DNA of 64,000 nt. Source: Phormidium tenue FACHB-1050 (GTDB lineage Bacteria > Cyanobacteriota > Cyanobacteriia > Pseudanabaenales > Pseudanabaenaceae). The DNA is taken from contig NZ_JACJQY010000003.1 of NCBI RefSeq assembly GCF_014696925.1, forward strand, positions 174,126 through 238,125, in the 5' to 3' direction. Position numbers and translations under genes: made by a program. The notes beneath the pieces are model-generated. The model searched no databases, was not told the DNA's origin, and saw only the letters and a program-made list of their open reading frames with translations. Positions 45,878-55,780 of the stretch are shown piece after piece; positions within the stretch are counted from its first letter, which is position 1; every line of letters starts with the position of its first letter.

Positions 45878-47173
45878 GTGACATATAAAGTTGGACTTCT
45901 CGGATTAGGAACAGTTGGCACAGGCGTTGCCAAAATTTTCCAAGACCCTGCGGGTCGTCATCCTTTGCTACCTGATATCGAAATCGCGCGGGTAGGTGTG
46001 CGATCGCTAGACAAGCAGCGTGATGTGGCGATCGCTTCCAGCATTGTCACAGATGACTTGGTTGCGATAGTTAGTGATCCTGAGATCGATGTTGTGGTTG
46101 AGGTTATTGGCGGAATTGAGCCAGCCAAAAGTTTGATTTTAGAGGCGATCGCCAATGGCAAACATATTGTTACTGCTAATAAAGCTGTAATTGCTAGACA
46201 TGGCAATGAAATTTTTACTGCCGCCAAACAAAAAGGCGTATATGTAATGCTAGAAGCTGCTGCCTGTGGTGGTATCCCTGTGATTCAAGCCCTTAAGCAA
46301 AGTCTAGGCGGTAATCGCATCAGTGAATTGACAGGAATCGTCAACGGCACAACTAATTACATTCTTAGCCGTATGTATTTTGAGGGTGCTGATTTTGATG
46401 CAACTCTTGCTGAAGCTCAACAATTGGGCTATGCAGAAGCTGATCCCACCGCCGATGTCGATGGCTATGATGCTGCCGACAAGATGGCGATTTTAGCAAG
46501 TCTTGCCTTTGGCGATCGCGTCAAACTTGAGGACATTTACCGAGAGGGTATTCGCTCGATCACTAGTGCTGATATTGGCTATGCCAAAGAGTTAGGCTTT
46601 ACAATCAAGCTCTTAGGAATTGCGCGGCGTACCGATAACAAAAATGACATTGATTTGGAAATTCGGGTACATCCTACGCTAATCCCGATTCAACATCCCC
46701 TAGCGAATATTCATGGTGTCACTAATGCCGTTCGCATTGAAGGCGATCCCATTGGTGAAGTTGTTTTTTCAGGACCTGGCGCAGGTGCAGGCGCAACTGC
46801 TAGTGCTGTAGTTGCCGACATTATCAATGTTGTGGCAGCATTGAAATCTATGCCCAATCAAGTAAATCAATTAATGGGCTGCTCCCATGAGCATTACGCA
46901 AAAATTGCCCCCATTGAAAACACCGTAAATCAGTTCTATGCGAGACTGCTAACCCATGATAAACCTGGGGTGATCGGCGATCTGGGTACTGCTTTTGGTA
47001 AACACTGCGTTAGCTTGAATGCAATTTTACAAAAAAATACAAGTCATGATGGGTTAGCTGAAATTGTGGTGGTAACGCAAAGGGTCAGTGAGTACAACTT
47101 CCAACAAGCGATCGCTGCCATTCGCCAGTTAACTACTTTGCATAGTATCCCCACGATCCTAAGAGTTCTCTAA
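45878..47173 (+). CDS. hom: Homoserine dehydrogenase
   Basis: Reduces aspartate semialdehyde to homoserine on the way to threonine and methionine. The 431-residue product from the GTG at 45878 begins MTYKVGLLGLGTVGTGVA, the family's N-terminal NAD(P)-binding motif; a TTG at 45845 would add a Lys-rich lead that is not typical. Seen further: VVEVIGGIEPAK, IVTANKAVIARHG, EAAACGGIPVI, GIVNGTTNYIL and a C-terminal ACT domain (about 350-431, HDKPGVIGDLGTAFGKH), the usual site of threonine feedback. An MITE-like element lies directly after the stop codon. Confidence 0.95.
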   Translation: MTYKVGLLGLGTVGTGVAKIFQDPAGRHPLLPDIEIARVGVRSLDKQRDVAIASSIVTDDLVAIVSDPEIDVVVEVIGGIEPAKSLILEAIANGKHIVTANKAVIARHGNEIFTAAKQKGVYVMLEAAACGGIPVIQALKQSLGGNRISELTGIVNGTTNYILSRMYFEGADFDATLAEAQQLGYAEADPTADVDGYDAADKMAILASLAFGDRVKLEDIYREGIRSITSADIGYAKELGFTIKLLGIARRTDNKNDIDLEIRVHPTLIPIQHPLANIHGVTNAVRIEGDPIGEVVFSGPGAGAGATASAVVADIINVVAALKSMPNQVNQLMGCSHEHYAKIAPIENTVNQFYARLLTHDKPGVIGDLGTAFGKHCVSLNAILQKNTSHDGLAEIVVVTQRVSEYNFQQAIAAIRQLTTLHSIPTILRVL

Positions 47174-47176
47174 TTA

Positions 47177-47344
47177 ACTGATGTTATGCGGAACTCAGAT
47201 GATGAACCTCTTGCTGCTAGCACATAACAGGGCAACCACGGGGGGATTGCCCCTACCTGTAAATTTTAGATCTTGTAGGGGCTGTGCCCCCGTGCCAGCC
47301 CTAGACTTACGCCATCGCAAGAATTCCTTCCACATAACATCAGT
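47177..47344. mobile_element. 168-bp MITE-like element behind hom, 5-bp target-site duplication
   Basis: Terminal inverted repeats of 17 bp (ACTGATGTTATGCGGAA; one mismatch in the right copy) are flanked by the direct repeat AATTA (47172-47176 and 47345-47349). The interior carries CCACGGGGGGATTGCCCC and GTAGGGGCTGTGCCCCC. A related, inverted copy lies at 36440-36572. It encodes no protein I can support. Confidence 0.82.
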
Positions 47345-47421
47345 AATTAAGAAGTTAATGTATTGGAAGACAAAGCCGTGCAACACTTATTTGCTAGGAA
47401 GAGATTAGGGTTCTTCTTGAT

Positions 47422-48669
47422 TTAGAGAACTTTACCAATAAGCGATCGCCCCATATAATTGCTATTTCTCGATTGAGAGGCGATCGCATTATTTGTAACT
47501 AACCACTCTAAGCTTGGATCGAAAAGAGTTGCAAGTTTGGGTTGTGCAAGTCCCAAAGTTTTAGCTGGGTTAACGCTAAGAGATTGCCAAAGCTCACTAG
47601 CAGTCAGTAATTCTGTTACTACTAAGTTTTGCCAGAGGACAGAGAGTGCAAACTCTAAGCCGATTGCACCTACGGGCGCAACTTCAAAAGGCACAACTTT
47701 TTCTTCGTAAGCGCGGGGAGTGTGATCAATCGCAATGCTATCGATGGCTCCTGATTTGATACCCGCAATCAACGCTAGGCGATCGCTTTCACTTCCGAGA
47801 GGCGGAATCAGACGAAGATTCGGATCATAGGTTGCTAAATCGCGATCGTAGTGACAAAGGTGTAACCAAGTGGTACTTGCCGTTACAGGTAATCCATCAT
47901 TTTTGGCTTGAGTAATTAGTTCTACACTCTGGGCGGTAGAAAGTCGCATGAAATGGGTGGGAGCTTTGGTGAGGCGTACTAGCTCAATTAAGGCGGCAAG
48001 GGCTGTAGTCTCGGCGGCGGCAGGATAGCCTGTCATGCCATATTGGATCGACCATTTGCCTTCCCGAATTACACCACTACCTGCTAGATCAGGATTTTTG
48101 GGAAATAGGGCAATTGGTTTACCAAGCGGTTTGATATATTCCATCGCGCGACGCACGAGCAGCAAATTGTTAACGGCTTTGCCATCGGTAAAGCCAACTA
48201 CGGAGTCAGCTAGCTCTCCTATGTCGGTGAGTTGATTTCCTTCTAGCCCCTTGGTAATAGCTCCCCAAGGTTGCAGAATATTTCCTTGTTTGAGCTGCAC
48301 ATTGCGCCAAAATTCTAGAGCGGCAATATCATCGATCGCGGGTTGAGTATTGGGCAAAATGCCAACTGTTGTAAAACCGCCATTTTTCGCTGCTTGTACT
48401 AGTTCCGATATCGTTTCGGTAGATTCATGCCCAGGCTCACAACTAGTGCTGTAAAGATCAATCAGCCCTGTTCCTAAGACGACACCTGACCGCTGCTCAA
48501 TGTTGATGTTCTCAGGAAGTTGGGATCGATCAAAGTTGAGATGAATTTGGCGATCACCATCAACAAAAATATCGGCAAAAGTTTCAGAAATATTTGACGA
48601 TGAGGCGGCATCAAGAATGCGTACTTGCTTGAAGAGAACTGGGTAAGTGAGAGAATTTTCGGAGGGCAT
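47422..48669 (-). CDS. Dihydroorotase homologue lacking metal ligands
   Basis: A 415-residue amidohydrolase-fold protein most similar to PyrC (type I dihydroorotase) with NTQPAIDD, TDGKAVNNLLLV, STTWLHLCHYD and IDHTPRAYEEK. The usual D-L-H-x-H-x-R-E-P-G zinc motif reads DLYSTSCEPG, the H-x-E-D site reads LFPKNPD, and the H-V-S-T-A site has R in place of H (FMRLSTAQS). So all metal-binding histidines appear to be gone, while the last Asp remains. It is probably a non-catalytic DHOase-like protein, as are the PyrC' partners of aspartate transcarbamoylase in some bacteria. Confidence 0.85.
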   Translation of the reverse strand: MPSENSLTYPVLFKQVRILDAASSSNISETFADIFVDGDRQIHLNFDRSQLPENINIEQRSGVVLGTGLIDLYSTSCEPGHESTETISELVQAAKNGGFTTVGILPNTQPAIDDIAALEFWRNVQLKQGNILQPWGAITKGLEGNQLTDIGELADSVVGFTDGKAVNNLLLVRRAMEYIKPLGKPIALFPKNPDLAGSGVIREGKWSIQYGMTGYPAAAETTALAALIELVRLTKAPTHFMRLSTAQSVELITQAKNDGLPVTASTTWLHLCHYDRDLATYDPNLRLIPPLGSESDRLALIAGIKSGAIDSIAIDHTPRAYEEKVVPFEVAPVGAIGLEFALSVLWQNLVVTELLTASELWQSLSVNPAKTLGLAQPKLATLFDPSLEWLVTNNAIASQSRNSNYMGRSLIGKVL

Positions 48670-48717
48670 ACAAAACGATTTTTCTTTTTACTGTATAGCG
48701 CGATGTGCGTTAAAACT

Positions 48718-48756
48718 AAAAAAGTGTTGAGGTGCAAAGTCCCTCAACACTTTTTT
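48718..48756 (-). terminator. Hairpin downstream of the lipoprotein gene
   Basis: Arms of about 14-15 bp (AAAAAAGTGTTGAGG and inverse) around TGCAAAGTC, ending with T6 next to the 48755 stop; a good intrinsic terminator for the minus strand. Confidence 0.7.
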
Positions 48757-49774
48757 ATTGAACAATATTGAGCGATCGCTGATTTTGGTAATAACTGCGC
48801 CATTGCCATTTACCTTGAGCATCAACAGTAGGAGTGAATACGCGGACATCAAGTGAGTTTAAGCCAATTTCTTGGACGATAATTTCGGGATAGCGATCGC
48901 CATTGATCTCTTGAAGCCCATAGAGGGCATAGCTGCTGACACTATCATTGATATAGGAAAGCGCTCTAGTATGGGTCAAAATTGGTTCTGAAGTCCAATC
49001 TCCGTTTGTTGATTTTCGCAACATGACTAACATGCTGTACTCCTGACGCTCAAGAGCCGAACGGGATAGAAACTCTTGCCACACTTGAGGATCAAATCCT
49101 GCGGGACGAATGGGATTATCGAGACGCAAACCTGCAATGATTTCAGGCTGGTTGTCACCATCAATATCTGCACATACTAACGAGGCGATCGCTACTTGTG
49201 AGATTGCAGCTTGTTTTGCTCCAAGGTTTAAAAATAAATTACGTGATTTTTCGAGTACAAGGGGTTGGATTTTGCTGGGACAGTTAAAAAAGTAGGTGCG
49301 ATCGCTTGCCGTATTCAGGCGATCGCTTGCCACAATTGTTAAATTGGGCTGGCGTAAAATGGCTGGATCAAAGCTTTTTGTCGGTTGATTTTTCTCATTT
49401 TCGGCTGGTACTTGCACCTTAAAACTGGCGATCGCTCCAAAAGTATCGGAGCCACGCACCCCACTGACTTGAAACATGCCCAGTGGCTTTCCGAACTGAA
49501 TTAATGAAAAACTGCTCCCTAACGGAATTGATTGAATTACCCGATCTAAACTGCCTAACTGTTCTACCAAATCGGAAGGGACAATTCCTTCGATCGTCTT
49601 ACCATCGGGAGAAGCTTGGATAAATAAGAAAATCGGGACTGGTGATTTATCTACTTCCGTTTTTTTGTCATTATTTGGGCTAAAGCAAGCATTAAGACCA
49701 ATAGCAATTCCTAAAATTAAGAGAGATGTCGATATAGATCGGTAAATTTTGTGGCTGAATTGTCTAAATGGCAT
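48755..49774 (-). CDS. Predicted lipoprotein with FG-GAP-like segment, unknown function
   Basis: A 339-residue protein with an export signal and lipobox LNAC (Cys at about residue 30). The exported part has strand-rich segments: VPSDLVEQLGSLDRVIQSIP, FSLIQFGKPLGMFQVSGV, and two D-x-D-G-D-like calcium-loop patterns (VCADIDGDNQPEIIAGL, LQEINGDRYPEIIVQEI) as found in FG-GAP/VCBS-type repeats. No enzyme function is evident. It lies upstream of the dihydroorotase-like gene, separated by a terminator-like hairpin. Confidence 0.72.
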   Translation of the reverse strand: MPFRQFSHKIYRSISTSLLILGIAIGLNACFSPNNDKKTEVDKSPVPIFLFIQASPDGKTIEGIVPSDLVEQLGSLDRVIQSIPLGSSFSLIQFGKPLGMFQVSGVRGSDTFGAIASFKVQVPAENEKNQPTKSFDPAILRQPNLTIVASDRLNTASDRTYFFNCPSKIQPLVLEKSRNLFLNLGAKQAAISQVAIASLVCADIDGDNQPEIIAGLRLDNPIRPAGFDPQVWQEFLSRSALERQEYSMLVMLRKSTNGDWTSEPILTHTRALSYINDSVSSYALYGLQEINGDRYPEIIVQEIGLNSLDVRVFTPTVDAQGKWQWRSYYQNQRSLNIVQ

Positions 49775-49797
49775 GATATGCGGGCAGTCTAGAGTTA

Positions 49798-49856
49798 TCC
49801 ATCTACTTAAAATATAAGTGTCTGCAAAGCAGACACTTATATTTTAAGTAGATGGA
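49798..49856. repeat. 59-bp perfect palindrome, GTCTGCAAAGCAGAC core
   Basis: Arms of 28 bp (TCCATCTACTTAAAATATAA...) around AAA, the longest perfect arms in the window. Located between mscL and the lipoprotein gene. Confidence 0.92.
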
Positions 49857-49872
49857 TGTAATTAATTGCAAA

Positions 49873-49923
49873 ACCAAGTTTATAAGGTTGCGCCCCTGAG
49901 AGATGCAACCTTATAAACTTGGT
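49873..49923. repeat. Palindrome with ACCAAGTTTATAAGG arms
   Basis: Perfect 19-bp arms around a 13-base centre GCCCCTGAGAGAT, just before the mscL stop codon; likely terminator for mscL. Confidence 0.88.
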
Positions 49924-49926
49924 AAT

Positions 49927-50349
49927 TTATTTGGATTCCATCACTTCTGCTAAACGTTCAACAGCTAAGGTCAGACGCTCTTGAGGGTCAGGTTTGACTT
50001 CAGCCGCCGCTTCTTCATGAACTTTTTTACGCTTCATCGCTTCAAAGGAACGAATAATCATGAAGATCACAAAAGCGATAACTAAAAAATTAATCACTGA
50101 GGCTAGAAACACACCATATTTAATGCCATTGATTTGTAGCTTAGCAAGATCTTCAACATTGGCTGCTTTGAGAGCGGGATTTAGAAGCAAAGGTGTGATG
50201 ATGTCCTCGATCAACGAAGTGATAATTTTGCCAAAAGCACCACCAATAATCACCGCAACGGCTAAATCAATCACATTTCCTTGCAAAATGAAAGTCTGAA
50301 AGTCTTTCATAAAACCTCCAGCCGCACGTCTACTATTTTGTAAACCCAT
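49927..50349 (-). CDS. mscL: Large-conductance mechanosensitive channel
   Basis: A 140-residue MscL, which opens at high membrane tension to release solutes after osmotic downshock. Seen: FILQGNVIDLAVAVIIGGAFGKIITSL (first membrane helix), FGVFLASVINFLVIAFVIF (second), and the charged C-terminal helix. The family usually starts close to the FKDF segment, so the first 13 residues (MGLQNSRRAAGGF) may be an extension; the ATG at about residue 14 is an alternative start. Confidence 0.95.
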   Translation of the reverse strand: MGLQNSRRAAGGFMKDFQTFILQGNVIDLAVAVIIGGAFGKIITSLIEDIITPLLLNPALKAANVEDLAKLQINGIKYGVFLASVINFLVIAFVIFMIIRSFEAMKRKKVHEEAAAEVKPDPQERLTLAVERLAEVMESK

Positions 50350-50431
50350 AGAATAATGCTCCTCAAATAGAAAGTCTGGCTGTAATTGTGCAGCTTTGTA
50401 CTGCTTATTACAGCTCTAAAATAAACAGGTT

Positions 50432-50860
50432 TTAATTATCAGGCTTTTGATCACGTTTTATTGATCTTGATTCTTTAATCTCACTCATAACCCTTAACCA
50501 CGGTAAGGCGATCGCTTGATGGCGGTATAACCGATACATCAAATACATACAAAGAGCAAAATAGCCTGAACTTAAGGTTGCTTTGATTAATTCTGATGTC
50601 ACTTGTAAAGTTGCACCCTCGGTTGGTACGCCTCCCATCGCGCCATAGGCGATCGCCCAAGTCAACATCAAGGCGATCGCTACTTGACTAACATCGCGTA
50701 CTTTGCGACTGCTTCTTTGCCGCACCAAAGCGATCGCCGATGGGATTAGTCCAAATATTGGCATTAAACAAAAAAACATCTCAATGCGCTCTTTGGTGGA
50801 ATCACGAGATATTTGGTCGGGAGTCTCGATTTGGCGATCGCGCTTAGAATAACGGCTCAT
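50432..50860 (-). CDS. Small membrane protein, unknown function
   Basis: A 142-residue protein with a charged N terminus (SKRDRQIETPDQISRDSTKERIE) and three to four hydrophobic segments (about 28-46, 58-76, 92-110). Central GLIPSAIALVRQRSSRKVRDVSQVAIALML looks conserved. It is on the same strand as mscL, 82 bp upstream, so a shared transcript is possible. I do not recognise the family. Confidence 0.68.
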   Translation of the reverse strand: MSRYSKRDRQIETPDQISRDSTKERIEMFFCLMPIFGLIPSAIALVRQRSSRKVRDVSQVAIALMLTWAIAYGAMGGVPTEGATLQVTSELIKATLSSGYFALCMYLMYRLYRHQAIALPWLRVMSEIKESRSIKRDQKPDN

Positions 50861-50885
50861 AACTTTACCTTTACTTCTGAGACGA

Positions 50886-51090
50886 TGTTACAGCGCTTTG
50901 CACTGACTTAAAACCCAGAAAGATTTTGGAAAAAGGCGCGAAGCGCCTTTTTCCAAAATCTTTCTACACTACACAAAGCTTTAATCCCAATTCACGAAAG
51001 TGTTGCAACTCTTTTATGAATTAAAAACCAAACTCAGCAAGGGTTTTAAAAACAAAAAATGGATACGCCATTTTTTGCTTTGGTATCATG
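50886..51090. repeat. Composite repeat block with 49-bp palindrome and B-type repeat
   Basis: TTACAGCGCTTTGCACTGAC, a perfect palindrome at 50917-50965 (23-bp arms AGAAAGATTTTGG... around GAA), then a B-type repeat (AAAGTGTTGCAACTC, AACTCAGCAAGGGTTTT, AAAAAATGGATACGCCATTTT). It fills the divergent spacer upstream of gcvT; no glycine riboswitch was seen. Confidence 0.8.
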
Positions 51091-51176
51091 CAAGCATAAG
51101 CTGACAGTCAGTATCCAAAACTGCATATGCCAAGGCTACATATTATTGTAGTTGTAATAATTTTTTAAATAAATTG

Positions 51177-52265
51177 ATGACCAACATTCTCAAACGTACT
51201 CCTTTGTATGATCTCCATGTTGCTGCTGGTGCGCGATTGGTGGAATTTGGTGGTTGGGAGATGCCTGTCCAATATAAAGGACTGGTTGCCGAACATAAAG
51301 CTGTGCGATCGCAAGTCGGGATGTTTGATGTGTCGCACATGGGCAAATTTGCAATTTCTGGGGAAGGTGTTCTCGAAACCTTAAACAAACTTGTGCCATC
51401 TAATTTAGGCAGAGTGAAGGTAGGACAGGCTCTATATACGGTTTTACTCAATGAGCAAGCAGGGATTATTGATGATGTGATTTTTTATCGTCATGAACCT
51501 AATGGCGATCTTGAAAATTGGTCAGTAATTGTCAATGCTTCCACCACTGACAAAGATAAAGCATGGTTACAACAACATTTAGGCGATCGCCTGATCGATA
51601 ATTCTGCTTCGCAAACTTTAATTGCTGTTCAGGGTAAAACGGCGATCGCGACTCTCCAAAACATCATTACTGAAGATTTATCCAAGCTACCTCGTTTGCG
51701 GTTTGGACATACCCGTACCCAAGTGTTAGGTGTACCAAGCTTCGTAGCGCGGACAGGCTACACAGGCGAAGATGGCTGTGAAATCATGACCGATATCGAA
51801 ACAGGTAAGGCTCTTTGGCAAAAACTTCTCGATCTCGGTGTTGCTCCCTGTGGCTTAGGTTGCCGCGATACATTACGACTAGAGGCTGGAATGCATCTTT
51901 ATGGTCAAGATATGAATGAAACGATCACTCCTCTTGAAGCTGATCTGATGTGGATTGTGCATCTCAAAGAGAAAGGCGATTTTATCGGGCGTGCGGTTTT
52001 AGAAGATCAAAAACTAAATGGAGTCTCTCGTAAATTAATCGGTTTAGAGCTAGAAGGTCGCAATATCGCTCGTCACGATTACCCGATTCGTTTTGAAGGC
52101 GAAACTGTCGGTATTGTCACCAGTGGTACGATGTCACCGACTCTAGGAAAGGCGATCGCTTTCGGCTATGTACCAACGCACCTTGCTAAGAATGGGCAAA
52201 TCCTCCAAGTCCAAATCCGCGATAAAGAGTTTCCTGCCAAAGTAACCAAGCGCAACTTTTTGTAG
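51177..52265 (+). CDS. gcvT: Aminomethyltransferase (glycine cleavage system T protein)
   Basis: T protein transfers the methylene group of glycine to tetrahydrofolate with release of ammonia. The 362-residue protein has MTNILKRTPLYDLHVAAGARLVEFGGWEMPVQY at the start, VGMFDVSHMGKF, FVARTGYTGEDGCEI, LRLEAGMHLYGQDM and GIVTSGTMSPTLGKAIAFGYV, all typical. I took the ATG at 51177; a TTG directly before it is less likely. gcvP and gcvH are not nearby. Confidence 0.95.
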   Translation: MTNILKRTPLYDLHVAAGARLVEFGGWEMPVQYKGLVAEHKAVRSQVGMFDVSHMGKFAISGEGVLETLNKLVPSNLGRVKVGQALYTVLLNEQAGIIDDVIFYRHEPNGDLENWSVIVNASTTDKDKAWLQQHLGDRLIDNSASQTLIAVQGKTAIATLQNIITEDLSKLPRLRFGHTRTQVLGVPSFVARTGYTGEDGCEIMTDIETGKALWQKLLDLGVAPCGLGCRDTLRLEAGMHLYGQDMNETITPLEADLMWIVHLKEKGDFIGRAVLEDQKLNGVSRKLIGLELEGRNIARHDYPIRFEGETVGIVTSGTMSPTLGKAIAFGYVPTHLAKNGQILQVQIRDKEFPAKVTKRNFL

Positions 52266-52302
52266 GATTTTGAGTAAATATAGTTTCGGGGCAAACCCAT
52301 AA

Positions 52303-52351
52303 ACCCAACAAGATAAAGGCGGCGCGAAGCGCCGCCTTTATCTTGTTGGGT
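52303..52351. repeat. 49-bp perfect palindrome, GGCGGCGCGAAGCGCCGCC core
   Basis: Arms of 23 bp (ACCCAACAAGATAAAGG...) around GAA, between gcvT and the rpoB promoter; may serve as the gcvT terminator. Confidence 0.9.
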
Positions 52352-52378
52352 GGCTAACGATAAAACATCAAAGATAGC

Positions 52379-52408
52379 TTGACAATTAGATCGTAGCTAG
52401 GTTAGGAT
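52379..52408 (+). promoter_or_regulatory. Probable rpoB promoter
   Basis: TTGACA (52379-52384) and TAGGAT (52403-52408) are 18 bases apart, a sigma70-type arrangement about 70 bp ahead of the rpoB start. Confidence 0.55.
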
Positions 52409-52475
52409 AATGTGCTTATGTCTTGAATCAAAACTAGACATATACTCCGCCCACTAAAACTGCAGTCATTAGTGC

Positions 52476-55400
52476 ATGAATAAGCCTACTCTTGTTACTC
52501 CTGCCTTCGTTCTACCAGATCTTGTAGAAATCCAGCGGGAGAGTTTTCGATGGTTCCTAGAAGAAGGACTTATTGAAGAGCTTGAGAGTTTCTCACCGAT
52601 TACAGATTATACGGGCAAAATGGAACTCCATTTCATTGCCAAAGATTATAAACTCAAGCGTCCAAAATATAGTGTTGATGAGTCCAAACGTCGGGATGCC
52701 ACCTATGCCGTACAGATGTACGTTCCCACAAGGCTTATCAATAAAGAAACAGGAGAAATAAAAGAGCAAGAAGTTTTTATTGGCGATCTGCCCCTGATGA
52801 CAGATCGTGGAACCTTTATTATTAACGGCGCTGAGCGAGTCATCGTCAATCAGATCGTCCGTAGTCCTGGGGTTTATTACAAACAAGAAATCGACAAGAA
52901 CGGTCGCCGTACCTACAACGCCAGCCTCATTCCGAACCGAGGCGCTTGGCTAAAGTTTGAAACCGACAAGAATGATCTTGTATGGGTACGCATTGACAAA
53001 ACTCGTAAACTTTCTGCTCAGGTATTACTCAAAGCGATCGGCTTAAGTGATGCTGAAATTCTTGATGCGCTTACTCACCGTGAGTATTTCCAGAAGACCA
53101 TTGATAAAGAAGGTCAGTTCGACGAAGACGAAGCACTGAAAGAACTTTATCGTAAGCTGCGTCCAGGTGAGCCTCCTACAGAGTCTGGCGGACGTGAACT
53201 TTTGCGATCACGCTTTTTTGACCCCAAACGTTATGACCTCGGAAAGGTTGGACGTTACAAGCTCAATAAGAAATTGCGCTTAAATACCCCTGACACGATG
53301 CGGGTATTGACCGAGAAGGATATTCTCACTGCGATTAACTACCTGATCAACCTCAAATTTGACATTGGTGAGATCGACGACATTGACCACTTAGGCAACC
53401 GTCGGGTCAGGTCAGTTGGAGAACTACTGCAAAACCAAGTTCGTGTTGGCTTAAACCGTCTAGAGCGAATCATTCGCGAACGGATGACAGTCTCTGATGT
53501 TGATGCATTAACACCTGCATCCTTGGTTAACCCCAAGCCCCTAGTTGCCGCAATTAAAGAATTCTTTGGTTCCAGTCAGCTGTCTCAGTTTATGGATCAA
53601 ACCAATCCTCTAGCTGAGTTGACCCACAAGCGTCGTCTTAGTGCCCTTGGTCCTGGTGGTTTGACTCGTGAACGTGCAGGCTTTGCGGTACGTGATATTC
53701 ACCCTAGCCACTACGGTCGCATCTGCCCTATTGAAACGCCTGAAGGACCTAACGCAGGTCTGATCGGTTCCTTGGCAACCCATGCCCGTGTAAATCAATA
53801 CGGCTTCATCGAAACTCCTTATTACGCAGTCGAGAATGGCAAGGTTCTCAAAAACGAAGAACCTGTCTACATGACTGCTGATGAAGAAGATGAATTCCGC
53901 GTAGCTCCTGGTGACGTAGCCACTAACGATGACGGTTACATTTTTAACGAAATTGTGCCGATTCGTTACCGCCAAGAATGGGGTACAGCAACACCTGAAG
54001 AAATTGACTATGTTGCAGTTTCACCCGTACAGATCATCTCGGTGGCAACATCGCTGATTCCGTTCCTTGAGCATGATGATGCTAACCGTGCCCTGATGGG
54101 ATCGAACATGCAACGTCAAGCAGTTCCTCTCTTGCGTCCTGAGCGTCCCCTCGTTGGTACTGGACTTGAAGCTCAAGCTGCGCGTGACTCAGGGATGGTA
54201 ATCGTCTCGCGAGTCACAGGTGAAGTCTCCTATGTATCTGCCGACGAAATTCGCGTCAAGGCTGATGATACTGGGCTTGAGAGTATCTACCGTCTACAAA
54301 AGTATCAGCGATCTAACCAAGACACCTGCTTAAATCAGCGTCCTCTGGTATGGGTTGGCGATACGGTCGTCGCAGGACAAGTACTTGCTGACGGCTCGGC
54401 AACTGAAGGCGGTGAAATTGCCCTTGGTCAGAACATTCTGGTTGCCTATATGCCTTGGGAAGGCTACAACTACGAAGACGCAATTCTGATTAACGAGCGT
54501 CTGGTAATTGATGATGTTTACACCTCAATTCACGTTGAGAAATACGAAATTGAGGCACGTCAAACCAAATTGGGCCCCGAAGAAATCACTCGTGAAATCC
54601 CTAACGTTGGTGAAGATTCTCTGCGTAATCTTGATGAGCAGGGCATTATCCGCATTGGTGCTTGGGTCAGTTCTGGAGAAATCCTTGTTGGTAAGGTCAC
54701 TCCTAAGGGTGAATCGGATCAGCCTCCTGAAGAAAAGCTGTTAAGAGCAATTTTCGGTGAAAAGGCTCGTGATGTAAGAGACAACTCTTTGCGTGTACCT
54801 AACGGTGAAAAGGGACGTGTTGTTGATGTGCGCGTATTCACTCGCGAACAAGGCGATGAGCTTCCTCCTGGGGCAAATATGGTCGTCCGTGTCTATGTTG
54901 CTCAAAAGCGCAAGATCCAAGTCGGCGACAAGATGGCAGGTCGTCATGGTAACAAGGGTATTATTTCGCGGATTTTGCCGAAGGAAGATATGCCTTTCTT
55001 GCCTGATGGTACGCCTCTCGACATCGTGTTGAATCCTCTTGGTGTGCCTTCTCGGATGAACGTCGGTCAAGTATTTGAATGCTTGCTCGGTTGGGCTGCC
55101 GAAAACTTGAATGCTCGCTTTAAAATCGTACCTTTCGATGAAATGTATGGTGAAGAAGCATCTCGTGAGTTGGTACATGGTCAGCTAGAACATGCTCGTA
55201 ACCACACTGGCAAAGACTGGATCTTCAATGATGGTTTCCCAGGTAAATTGACCGTGTATGACGGACGCACTGGTGAACCCTTCGATCAACCTGTGACCGT
55301 TGGTAAGGCATACATGCTGAAACTGGTTCACCTTGTTGATGACAAGATTCACGCACGTTCGACAGGTCCTTACTCTCTGGTTACCCAGCAACCTCTTGGT

Positions 55401-55778
55401 GGTAAAGCCCAGCAAGGTGGTCAGCGCTTTGGAGAAATGGAAGTATGGGCGCTGGAAGCTTTTGGTGCAGCCTATATTCTCCAAGAACTTCTCACAGTTA
55501 AGTCTGATGACATGACTGGACGTAACGAAGCTCTGAATGCGATCGTGAAAGGTCATGCGATTCCTCGTCCTGGTACGCCTGAATCATTCAAGGTATTGGT
55601 GCGCGAGCTTCAGTCTCTCTGTTTGGATGTATCAGTTCACAAACTCTCTGAGGATGGCAGTAACCAAGATACTGAAGTAGATCTGATGGTGGATACTGGT
55701 TCCCGTCGTACACCAAATCGTCCGACCTATGAGTCAGTCTATCGAGGTGACATCAACTTTGATGAGGACGACGATTAA
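52476..55778 (+). CDS. rpoB: RNA polymerase beta subunit
   Basis: The catalytic beta subunit, 1100 residues, complete. Landmarks: [18 protein letters not shown] at the N terminus, the rifampicin-site region [33 protein letters not shown] with normal residues, [21 protein letters not shown] and the C-terminal [23 protein letters not shown]. Length is close to the cyanobacterial norm. It is followed by rpoC1 after a 231-bp spacer containing short tandem repeats, unusual for an operon that is normally tight. Confidence 0.98.
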   Translation: MNKPTLVTPAFVLPDLVEIQRESFRWFLEEGLIEELESFSPITDYTGKMELHFIAKDYKLKRPKYSVDESKRRDATYAVQMYVPTRLINKETGEIKEQEVFIGDLPLMTDRGTFIINGAERVIVNQIVRSPGVYYKQEIDKNGRRTYNASLIPNRGAWLKFETDKNDLVWVRIDKTRKLSAQVLLKAIGLSDAEILDALTHREYFQKTIDKEGQFDEDEALKELYRKLRPGEPPTESGGRELLRSRFFDPKRYDLGKVGRYKLNKKLRLNTPDTMRVLTEKDILTAINYLINLKFDIGEIDDIDHLGNRRVRSVGELLQNQVRVGLNRLERIIRERMTVSDVDALTPASLVNPKPLVAAIKEFFGSSQLSQFMDQTNPLAELTHKRRLSALGPGGLTRERAGFAVRDIHPSHYGRICPIETPEGPNAGLIGSLATHARVNQYGFIETPYYAVENGKVLKNEEPVYMTADEEDEFRVAPGDVATNDDGYIFNEIVPIRYRQEWGTATPEEIDYVAVSPVQIISVATSLIPFLEHDDANRALMGSNMQRQAVPLLRPERPLVGTGLEAQAARDSGMVIVSRVTGEVSYVSADEIRVKADDTGLESIYRLQKYQRSNQDTCLNQRPLVWVGDTVVAGQVLADGSATEGGEIALGQNILVAYMPWEGYNYEDAILINERLVIDDVYTSIHVEKYEIEARQTKLGPEEITREIPNVGEDSLRNLDEQGIIRIGAWVSSGEILVGKVTPKGESDQPPEEKLLRAIFGEKARDVRDNSLRVPNGEKGRVVDVRVFTREQGDELPPGANMVVRVYVAQKRKIQVGDKMAGRHGNKGIISRILPKEDMPFLPDGTPLDIVLNPLGVPSRMNVGQVFECLLGWAAENLNARFKIVPFDEMYGEEASRELVHGQLEHARNHTGKDWIFNDGFPGKLTVYDGRTGEPFDQPVTVGKAYMLKLVHLVDDKIHARSTGPYSLVTQQPLGGKAQQGGQRFGEMEVWALEAFGAAYILQELLTVKSDDMTGRNEALNAIVKGHAIPRPGTPESFKVLVRELQSLCLDVSVHKLSEDGSNQDTEVDLMVDTGSRRTPNRPTYESVYRGDINFDEDDD

Positions 55779-55780
55779 TT

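Noticed and set aside
47181-47408. ORFs within the element behind hom
   Set aside because: They are translations of the 168-bp repeat and its flank, on both strands, with no domain.
50861-51176. Glycine riboswitch ahead of gcvT
   Set aside because: The spacer is occupied by palindrome and B-type repeat; I could not find the conserved glycine aptamer core.
53610-55178. Long antisense ORFs within rpoB (for example 53610-53975 and 54741-55178)
   Set aside because: They lie opposite a highly conserved gene, lack domains and ribosome-binding sites, and follow from the codon use of rpoB.
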